DNA of 18,900 nucleotides from Verrucomicrobia bacterium UBA7008 (GTDB lineage Bacteria; Verrucomicrobiota; Kiritimatiellia; RFP12; UBA1067): contig DJXI01000053.1 of NCBI GenBank assembly GCA_002449695.1, forward strand, positions 1 through 18,900. Reading direction: 5' to 3'. Positions 13,410-18,900 of this stretch are shown piece after piece; the first letter of the stretch is position 1, and every line of letters starts with the position of its first letter. The notes beneath the pieces were generated by a model. The model was given only the letters and a program-made list of their open reading frames with translations. It did not search any database and was not told the origin of the DNA. The translations under genes and the position numbers were made by a program.

Positions 13410-14308
13410 CGCTCGCCGAATCAGTCGATCTCTTCATCGACGCGCTCCGGTTCGAGCGCGAGATGAGCGAAAACACGTGCGCGGCGTATGCGCGCGACCT
13501 GCGCGCGTTCGCGGCCTTCGCGCGGCGGCAGGGTGCGGACGCCCCGGCGGACGTGACGCGCGCGCACATCGCGGAGTTCCTGCGCGGCGAACGCGCGCGC
13601 GGGCTCGCCGCGTCGACGCGCGCGCGGCGGACGGTCGCGATCCGCATGTGGCTGAAGGACCTGAAGGCGCGGCACCTCCTGGCGCACGATCCGGCGGCGC
13701 TCCTCGACGCGCCGAAGAAGGCGAAGACGCTGCCGCGCGTCCTCTCCGAGGAGGAGGTCTTCCGGATGCTCGACGAGGTGAAGGGGACGACGCCGCGCGA
13801 CCTGCGCGACCGCGCGATCCTCGAGGTGCTGTACGGGTGCGGCCTGCGCGTGTCGGAGCTGTGCGCGCTCACGCGCGCCGACGTCGTGGCCGAAGGCGAG
13901 CTGCTGCGCGTGCTGGGCAAGGGCTCGAAGGAGCGGCTCGTGCCGATCGGCGGCGCGGCGGGGCGGGCGCTGCGGGCCTACTTCGAATCGGCGCGCGACG
14001 TGTTCACGAAAGGGCGGCTCGACGTGGACGAGATCTTCGTCACGCACCTCGGCAGGCCGTTCACGCGCCAGGGCGTCTTCAAGATCATCCGCGAACGCGC
14101 GGCGGCCGTCGGAATCGCGGCGGAGCGGATTTCGCCGCACGTGCTCCGGCACTGCTTCGCGTCGCACATGCTCCAGCGCGGCGCGGACATCCGGGCCATC
14201 CAGGAGCTGCTGGGTCATGCGGACATCGGCACGACGCAGATCTACACGCACGTGGACGTCCGCCGCTTCGCCGACATCCACCGCGCCCACCACCCCCGCG
14301 CCGTCTGA
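13406..14308 (+). CDS. xerD: Tyrosine recombinase, XerD/XerC type
   Basis: Site-specific recombinase that normally resolves chromosome dimers at dif with a partner recombinase. The 300-residue length is standard. The N-terminal core-binding domain (FEREMSENTCAAYARDLRAF) is followed by a catalytic domain with all expected active-site residues: Arg148 in GCGLRVSEL, Lys175 in GKGSKERLVP, His245 and Arg248 in SPHVLRHCFASHML, His271 in LLGHADIGTTQIYTHVD, and nucleophile Tyr280. The open frame runs back to 13100 over the PNP gene, but GTG 13406 in a GTGA overlap gives the normal N-terminus. It could be XerC rather than XerD; with no second Xer gene or dif site in view I follow its overall resemblance. 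It is unlikely to be a mobile-element integrase given its position in a tight operon. Confidence 0.9.
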   Translation: MTLAESVDLFIDALRFEREMSENTCAAYARDLRAFAAFARRQGADAPADVTRAHIAEFLRGERARGLAASTRARRTVAIRMWLKDLKARHLLAHDPAALLDAPKKAKTLPRVLSEEEVFRMLDEVKGTTPRDLRDRAILEVLYGCGLRVSELCALTRADVVAEGELLRVLGKGSKERLVPIGGAAGRALRAYFESARDVFTKGRLDVDEIFVTHLGRPFTRQGVFKIIRERAAAVGIAAERISPHVLRHCFASHMLQRGADIRAIQELLGHADIGTTQIYTHVDVRRFADIHRAHHPRAV

Positions 14309-14315
14309 GGATTTG

Positions 14316-17285
14316 ATGAGCGACCTTTTTCTGCCTGAGAATCATGAGAACGGCCGCCGCATTGGCGGTCGGCTGAGGAAGGGCGCGCGGCTCGCGTGCG
14401 CGCTCGTCTGCGGACTGGCCGTGCGCGTCGGCGCGGCGGAACCGCCGCGGACGGAGGCGGATGCGTTCGCGGATGTGCGCGCGCAGTTTGCCGCGCCCGA
14501 CGCGCGCGCGGGCGTCAACTGCTGGTGGTGGTGGCTCAACGGCCATACCGACACGGACGCCATCGACCGGGAGCTGCATGCGATGAAGGCGCGGCACTTC
14601 CAGGGCGCGATGATCTTCGACGCGAGCGGCCAGAACCAGCGCGGCAACCGCGACATTCCCGCCGGGCCGACGTTCGGCTCCCCGGCGTGGTGCGACCTCT
14701 TCGTCCACGCGCTGGACACGGCGGAGCGGCTCGGTCTGGAGATGGGCGTCAACATCCAGAGCGGCTGGAACCTCGGCGGCCCGAGCGTCACGCCGGAAGA
14801 CGCCGCCAAGACGCTCGTCTGCACCGAGCGGACGTTCGTGGGCGGCGACGCCGTCGCGCTCCCGCCGCAGCCGCGCACGCGTCACGGGTTCTACCGCGAT
14901 CTCGCCGTGCTGGCGTTTCCCGTCGACGACCGGCACGTCGCCGACGCGCCGATCCATTTCCTCGCCGAGAAGCTCGGCGCGCGCGAACTCGGCTTCAGCG
15001 CGGCCGACTGCCGCTTCCTGCTGACGAACGACGCGGCGGACAGGTCGTCCGCCGTCCGGAAACGGCCGTTCGTCGTGCGGCGCGACGCCATCGTGGATCT
15101 CACCGGCCGCCTTCCGTGGACGGCGCCCGACGGGACGTGGGTCGTGATGCGCATCGGCTACACGTGCACGGACGCGACGATCTCGACGGCGAGCGCCGGC
15201 TGGACCGGCCGCGTGCTCGACTACATGAGTTCCGCCGCGCTGGACCGCTACTGGCAGGCGGTCGTGGAGCCGATCCTCGCGCGCGCCGGCCACCATGTCG
15301 GCACGACGCTCACGCACCTGGAGACGGACAGCTGGGAGTGCGGCGGCATGAACTGGACGCCCGGTTTCGAGGCGACGTTCCGCGCGCTGAACGGCTACGA
15401 TCCGATCCCGTATCTCGCGGTGCTGGGCGGCTACGTCGTCGACGACATCGACGCCACGCATGCCTTCCTCGCGGACTTCCGCAAGACGATCGCCGAGACG
15501 ATCTGCCAGAGCCACTACGGGCATTTCGCGGCGCTGGCCCGTGCGCGCGGGCTCGGCATCCAGCCCGAATCCGCCGGCCCGCACACGGGGCCGCTCGACG
15601 GCTTGAAGAACTATGCGCAGAGCGACATCGTGATGAGCGAATTCTGGTCGCCCTCGCCCCACCGCGCGACGCCGCAGAGCCGCTACTTCGTCAAGCAGGC
15701 CGCGTCCGCCGCGCACCTCTACGGTCAGCGGATCGTCGGCGCGGAATCGTTCACCACCATCGGGCCGCACTGGAACGACTGCCTCTGGCGCGACCAGAAA
15801 AGCGCCTTCGACCACGAAATCTGCTCCGGCCTCAACCGCGTCTATCTGCACACGTTCACCTCGTCCCCGGCCGGCATGGGGCTTCCCGGGCAGGAGTATT
15901 TCGCCGGCACGCACATCAATCCGCGCGTGACGTGGTGGGACGAATCGGCGGGCTTCTTCGACTACCTGCGGCGCGTCCAGTCGGTCGTGCAGAACGGCCG
16001 CTTCGTGGCGGACGCCGTGTACTATTACGGCGATCACGTCCCCAACATCTATCCGCTCAAGGAGGCCGATCTCCCCGGCGTTCTCCCGGGGTTCGACTAC
16101 GACGTGGCCGATGAACGCGCGCTCGGCGCGCTGACCGTGGACGCGGCGGACGGCCGCCTCGTCGGGCCGCACGGCACCGCCTACCGGCTACTCGTGCTGC
16201 CGGACCACGGTGTCCTCTCGCTCGCCGCGCTCCGCCAGGTCGCGCACCTCCTCGAAGACGGCGCGACGGTGGCGGGCGCGAAGCCGCAGCGCTGCGTCTC
16301 GCTCGTCGGCGGCGCGGCGGCGCAGGCGGAATTCCGCGCGCTCGCCGACCGTCTCTGGGGCGACGGTGCCGACGACGTGCGCCGCGTCGGGAAGGGCGTT
16401 CTGATCGCGCACGGAACGGCGCGCGACGGACTGCTCGCCCGGACGTGCCCCAACTTCGCCGCGCGTCCCGCCGACGCGGACGCGCCGACGCTCGATTACA
16501 TCCATTACACGATCGGTGCGCGCGACGTTTATTTCGTCTGCAACCTGACCGACCGCGCGCAGACGGCCACGTGCGAATTCCGCGTCACCGGCCGTCAGCC
16601 CGAGCTGTGGGAGCCTCTCGACGGGACGCAGCGCGACCTGACGGATTTCACGGTGCGGGACGACCGGACGGCGATCCCGCTCCGCTTCGATCCGTGCGGC
16701 GCCTGTTTCGTCGTGTTCGACGCGCCGCTTCCCGCCGCCCGCGCGGACGCGGGGAAGGGGAATTTCACCTCCTTCACGCCGGTGCAGGAGCTGGACGGCC
16801 CGTGGCGCGTCACGTTCGATCCGGCGCGGGGCGGACCGGGCGAGGTCACGTTCCCGGCGCTCGCCGACTGGACGCAGGCAACGGACGACCGCATCAGATA
16901 CTATTCCGGCGCGGCGACCTACCGCCGGACGTTTTCGTTTGACAAGCAGCCGGCGGCGCGTTACGCGCTCACGCTCGGCGCGGTGCGCGACGCGGGCTTT
17001 GCGCGCGTGACGCTGAACGGCACCGACGTGGGGACGGTCTGGACGCCGCCGTTCCGGCTCGACGTCACCGACGCGCTGACGACGGGCGAGAACACGCTGG
17101 AAATCACGGTGGTGAACGGCTGGCACAACCGCGTGATGGGCGACCAGCTCCGTCGCTTCGCCCGGCCGCTCACGCAGACGAACATCGTTCTCGGCGGCCG
17201 CAAGGGCGAGCGCCTGTCGCCGTCGGGCCTCCTGGGGCCGGTGCGGCTCCTGACGGCGACGGACGCGGCGGAACCGCCGCGCTGA
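14316..17285 (+). CDS. Secreted glycoside hydrolase, GH106-type alpha-L-rhamnosidase
   Basis: Predicted exported enzyme of 989 residues that releases alpha-L-rhamnose from plant or microbial polysaccharides such as pectin side chains. Start ATG 14316 has GAGG at 14307-14310. Residues about 15 to 43 (RRIGGRLRKGARLACALVCG, then LAVRVGAAEPP) look like a signal peptide with an unusually long n-region. The family pattern starts with CWWWWLNGHTDTDAI and KARHFQGAMIFDASG, then GLEMGVNIQSGWNLGGPSVT. Candidate catalytic acids are Glu336 in LETDSWECGG, Glu418 in QPESAGPHTG and Glu442 in MSEFW; I cannot assign their roles. The last 200 residues, with RYYSGAATYRRTFSF, GFARVTLNGTDVGTVWTPPF and ENTLEITVVNGWHNRVMGDQ, are a beta-sandwich of the sugar-hydrolase type. 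It follows xerD by 7 bp, an odd neighbour for a polysaccharide enzyme. The family is identified by sequence style only. Confidence 0.85.
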   Translation: MSDLFLPENHENGRRIGGRLRKGARLACALVCGLAVRVGAAEPPRTEADAFADVRAQFAAPDARAGVNCWWWWLNGHTDTDAIDRELHAMKARHFQGAMIFDASGQNQRGNRDIPAGPTFGSPAWCDLFVHALDTAERLGLEMGVNIQSGWNLGGPSVTPEDAAKTLVCTERTFVGGDAVALPPQPRTRHGFYRDLAVLAFPVDDRHVADAPIHFLAEKLGARELGFSAADCRFLLTNDAADRSSAVRKRPFVVRRDAIVDLTGRLPWTAPDGTWVVMRIGYTCTDATISTASAGWTGRVLDYMSSAALDRYWQAVVEPILARAGHHVGTTLTHLETDSWECGGMNWTPGFEATFRALNGYDPIPYLAVLGGYVVDDIDATHAFLADFRKTIAETICQSHYGHFAALARARGLGIQPESAGPHTGPLDGLKNYAQSDIVMSEFWSPSPHRATPQSRYFVKQAASAAHLYGQRIVGAESFTTIGPHWNDCLWRDQKSAFDHEICSGLNRVYLHTFTSSPAGMGLPGQEYFAGTHINPRVTWWDESAGFFDYLRRVQSVVQNGRFVADAVYYYGDHVPNIYPLKEADLPGVLPGFDYDVADERALGALTVDAADGRLVGPHGTAYRLLVLPDHGVLSLAALRQVAHLLEDGATVAGAKPQRCVSLVGGAAAQAEFRALADRLWGDGADDVRRVGKGVLIAHGTARDGLLARTCPNFAARPADADAPTLDYIHYTIGARDVYFVCNLTDRAQTATCEFRVTGRQPELWEPLDGTQRDLTDFTVRDDRTAIPLRFDPCGACFVVFDAPLPAARADAGKGNFTSFTPVQELDGPWRVTFDPARGGPGEVTFPALADWTQATDDRIRYYSGAATYRRTFSFDKQPAARYALTLGAVRDAGFARVTLNGTDVGTVWTPPFRLDVTDALTTGENTLEITVVNGWHNRVMGDQLRRFARPLTQTNIVLGGRKGERLSPSGLLGPVRLLTATDAAEPPR

Positions 17286-17288
17286 CCG

Positions 17289-17317
17289 GCGCGTCCCCTC
17301 TTGTGGGGATGACGCGC
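17289..17317 (+). terminator. Stem-loop after the rhamnosidase gene, possible terminator
   Basis: GCGCGTC (17289-17295) pairs with GACGCGC (17311-17317), and CCC inside pairs with GGG, starting 4 bp after the rhamnosidase stop codon. There is no run of T after it, so intrinsic termination would be weak; it may instead protect the mRNA end. The right arm overlaps the presumed -35 of the manA promoter. Confidence 0.45.
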
Positions 17318-17338
17318 GCGGGCGGAAAATGGTAGACT
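17309..17338 (+). promoter_or_regulatory. Likely manA promoter
   Basis: ATGACG at 17309-17314 and TAGACT at 17333-17338 are separated by 18 bp. The stretch just before the -10 (GGAAAATGG) is a local AT-rich dip in a very GC-rich region. A transcript starting near 17345 would have a leader of about 34 bases containing GAGGA (17367-17371), 7 bp before the manA ATG. Confidence 0.45.
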
Positions 17339-17378
17339 ATGCGACCTGAACACGGAAACGAAAGGCGAGGAAAGCGAA

Positions 17379-18089
17379 ATGAACGTTGAAAAGATTGCCG
17401 TTGAAAACCATCCGAAGATGTGGGGCGCGGAAGCGTGGCGCGTCCTGCCGGGCCATCCGCTCCTCTTCAAAGTCATCGACGCGCGCGAGCGCCTGTCGGT
17501 GCAGGTGCATCCGAACGAGCAGACGCGGCAGGTGACGGGCGGCGACCCCAAGACCGAGATGTGGTGCCTCCTGAACGACGGTTTCGTCTACGCCGGACTG
17601 AAGGCGGGCGTGACGGCGCGCGACGTCGAGCGCGCGGTGGGCGACGGCAGCTTCGAGGAGCTGATGTACCGCTACGACCTGAAGCGCGGCGACGCGATCT
17701 TCATCCCCGGCGGGCTCGTGCACGCGATCGGCGACCGGACGCGGCTCTACGAGGTGCAGCAGACGAGCGACACGACGTTCCGGCTCTACGACTGGAACAG
17801 GCGCGACGCGAACGGCCGGCCGCGCGAACTGCACGTCGAGAAGGCGCTGAAGGCGATCGACTACACGCTGCCGCAGCCGACGGTCGTGCGCAACGTCTCC
17901 TGCGCGTTCTTCAACTTCCGGCAGATGGCCGCGCGCGACTTCGCGCCGCTCGCGACGCCGGCGGTCGTCCACGCGTTCCGCGGCGGTTTTGCCGCGGACG
18001 GCCGGACGTTCGCCGAGGGCGAGGACGCGTGGGTGCCGGCCGGCGCGACGATCGGCGGCGACGGCGACGTGCTCGTCACGACCGTCTGA
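17379..18089 (+). CDS. manA: Mannose-6-phosphate isomerase, class I, short form
   Basis: Zinc enzyme interconverting mannose 6-phosphate and fructose 6-phosphate in the cytoplasm. The metal ligands of the cupin fold are visible: Gln42 and His44 in SVQVHPNEQT, Glu60 in DPKTEMW, and His115 in FIPGGLVHAIG. The stretch YEVQQTSDTTFRLYDWNRRD followed by NGRPRELHVEKAL is strongly diagnostic. With 236 residues it is well below the 300 to 320 of Bacillus-type enzymes: the segment before FKVIDARERLSVQVHP is compressed to about 30 residues (KMWGAEAWRVLPGHPLL). The start ATG 17379 has GAGGA at 17367-17371, and no longer upstream frame exists. It appears to be its own transcription unit. It would serve mannose use or GDP-mannose precursor supply. 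Confidence 0.92.
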   Translation: MNVEKIAVENHPKMWGAEAWRVLPGHPLLFKVIDARERLSVQVHPNEQTRQVTGGDPKTEMWCLLNDGFVYAGLKAGVTARDVERAVGDGSFEELMYRYDLKRGDAIFIPGGLVHAIGDRTRLYEVQQTSDTTFRLYDWNRRDANGRPRELHVEKALKAIDYTLPQPTVVRNVSCAFFNFRQMAARDFAPLATPAVVHAFRGGFAADGRTFAEGEDAWVPAGATIGGDGDVLVTTV

Positions 18090-18142
18090 GGCGGCCTCGG
18101 CCCGCCACCCTTGAGAGTTTCCACCACAGGCGCGCGAGAATG

Positions 18143-18156
18143 TGATATACTATACT
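18143..18156 (+). promoter_or_regulatory. Extended -10 element, likely pckG promoter
   Basis: TGA followed by TATACT at 18146-18151 makes an extended -10 (TGnTATACT), with a second, overlapping TATACT at 18151-18156. No good -35 lies 16 to 18 bp upstream; TTGAGA at 18111-18116 is too far away. The extended -10 may compensate. The resulting leader would be about 60 bases long. Confidence 0.5.
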
Positions 18157-18171
18157 CAATCTTTCAATCAC

Positions 18172-18208
18172 GCCCGCAGGGGGGAAGACCTGCCGGCAAC
18201 TTAAGGAG
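18172..18208 (+). promoter_or_regulatory. Leader hairpin and strong ribosome binding site of pckG
   Basis: GCCCGCAGG (18172-18180) pairs with CCTGCCGGC (18189-18197) with one mismatch around an 8-base loop. AAGGAG (18203-18208) lies 10 bp before the ATG at 18219 and only 5 bases after the stem, so the site stays free but close to the structure. The hairpin could stabilise the 5' end or play a regulatory part; there is no T run to make it an attenuator. Confidence 0.45.
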
Positions 18209-18218
18209 AAAAAACAAC

Positions 18219-18900
18219 ATGGCCAAAACGCCGAAGTTCAAGAACGCCAAGGTCCAAGCCTGGGTTGATCAGTGGAACAAGGTCTGCACACCCGAGAAGA
18301 TCGTCGTGGTGACGGGCACGAAGGAAGAGCACACCGCCATCTGCGAGATGATGGTCAAGAAGGGGCAGTTCATCAAGCTCGACCAGAAGAAGCGCCCCGG
18401 CTGCTACCTCGCCCGCTCGCACGAGAGCGACGTCGCGCGCGTCGAAGGCCGCACCTTCATCTGCTCGAAGAACGAGATCGACGCCGGCCCGACCAACCAC
18501 TGGCGGGATCCCGTCGCGATGAAGAAGGAGATGCTCAAGAAGTACAAGGGCTGCATGGCCGGCCGCACGATGTACGTCATCCCGTTCGCGATGGGCCCGA
18601 TCGGCAACCCGATCACCCAGTACGGCATCGAGGTGACCGACTCGCCCTACGTCGTCGTCAACATGAACATCATGACGCGCACCGGAGACGCGGTGATGAA
18701 GCACCTCGACAAGGGCGGCGATTTCGTGCCGTGCATCCACTCCGTCGGCGCGCCGCTCAAGAAGGGCCAGAAGGACGTCGCGTGGCCGTGCGCGAAGAAG
18801 ATCGACGACAAGTACATCACGCAGTTCCCCGAGGACGGCGAGATCTGGTCGTTCGGTTCGGGCTACGGCGGGAATGCGCTCCTCGGCAAGAAGTGCTTCG
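18219..18900 (+). CDS. pckG: Phosphoenolpyruvate carboxykinase (GTP), 3'-truncated by window end
   Basis: This enzyme interconverts oxaloacetate plus GTP with phosphoenolpyruvate, CO2 and GDP. In anaerobes it often runs in the CO2-fixing direction toward succinate or propionate, though the direction here cannot be known. The first 227 of about 600 residues are present, starting at ATG 18219 behind AAGGAG. Matching stretches are [20 protein letters not shown] with the substrate-binding Arg, [45 protein letters not shown] and [20 protein letters not shown] followed by GKKCF. This is the GTP family and not the ATP-type PckA. The nucleotide-binding P-loop lies beyond the window end. The open frame has no stop before 18900. 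Confidence 0.96.
   Translation, partial: MAKTPKFKNAKVQAWVDQWNKVCTPEKIVVVTGTKEEHTAICEMMVKKGQFIKLDQKKRPGCYLARSHESDVARVEGRTFICSKNEIDAGPTNHWRDPVAMKKEMLKKYKGCMAGRTMYVIPFAMGPIGNPITQYGIEVTDSPYVVVNMNIMTRTGDAVMKHLDKGGDFVPCIHSVGAPLKKGQKDVAWPCAKKIDDKYITQFPEDGEIWSFGSGYGGNALLGKKCF

Noticed and set aside
13406..14308. Phage or island integrase
   Set aside because: Length, motifs and tight operon position match a resident Xer recombinase, and no attachment-site repeats or phage genes are adjacent.
14217..14315. Upstream extension of the rhamnosidase into xerD
   Set aside because: It is a shadow of the xerD active-site region; ATG 14316 has a ribosome binding site and leads to a signal peptide.
17339..17389. 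16-codon ORF before manA as a leader peptide
   Set aside because: It has no ribosome binding site, begins right at the expected transcript start and is of ordinary chance length.

Overview
The window has two parts that differ in base composition and gene content. Positions 1 to about 3640 are of moderate GC and hold an accessory, defence-type region: a Fic-domain protein cut by the window edge, an array of palindromic 42-bp units, a short unrecognised ORF, an Mrr-type restriction nuclease, a deletion remnant of what looks like a type I methyltransferase gene (hsdM), and a second Fic protein. From about 3650 to the end the sequence is very GC-rich with strongly GC-ended codons, and carries co-directional housekeeping and carbohydrate genes. 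All genes called here are on the + strand. I see no tRNA, rRNA, CRISPR array or transposase.

Layout of the core. A consensus-like promoter at 3754-3783 starts a tightly packed run: tandem-PAS protein, RluA-type pseudouridine synthase, proA, two YejB/YejE-type ABC permeases, mutS and a short type I dihydroorotase, with gaps of 7 bp or less or 4-bp ATGA overlaps. A 163-bp spacer (12428-12590) with nested inverted repeats and a possible 46-codon ORF leads into a second run: purine nucleoside phosphorylase, XerD-type recombinase and a secreted GH106-type alpha-L-rhamnosidase. A short class I mannose-6-phosphate isomerase and a GTP-dependent PEP carboxykinase (cut by the window end) follow, each behind its own promoter-like leader.

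Organism. High GC, a GH106 rhamnosidase, GTP-type PEPCK and the general gene style suggest an anaerobic, polysaccharide-degrading member of the Verrucomicrobiota/Kiritimatiellota/Lentisphaerota group. This is inference; no marker in the window fixes the phylum.

How the genes may work together. The left part looks like a worn defence island: mrr, the hsdM remnant and fic were probably one operon, and the ATGA junction between remnant and fic survives although the body of hsdM is gone. The right part mixes nucleotide metabolism (dihydroorotase, PNP), proline synthesis, repair and chromosome maintenance (MutS, XerD) and sugar use (rhamnosidase, ManA, PEPCK). The most unusual items are the palindromic array beside the first Fic gene, the hsdM deletion scar, the slippage-prone repeat in the second fic gene, the probably leaderless promoter of the PAS gene, and the structured element between pyrC and the PNP gene.
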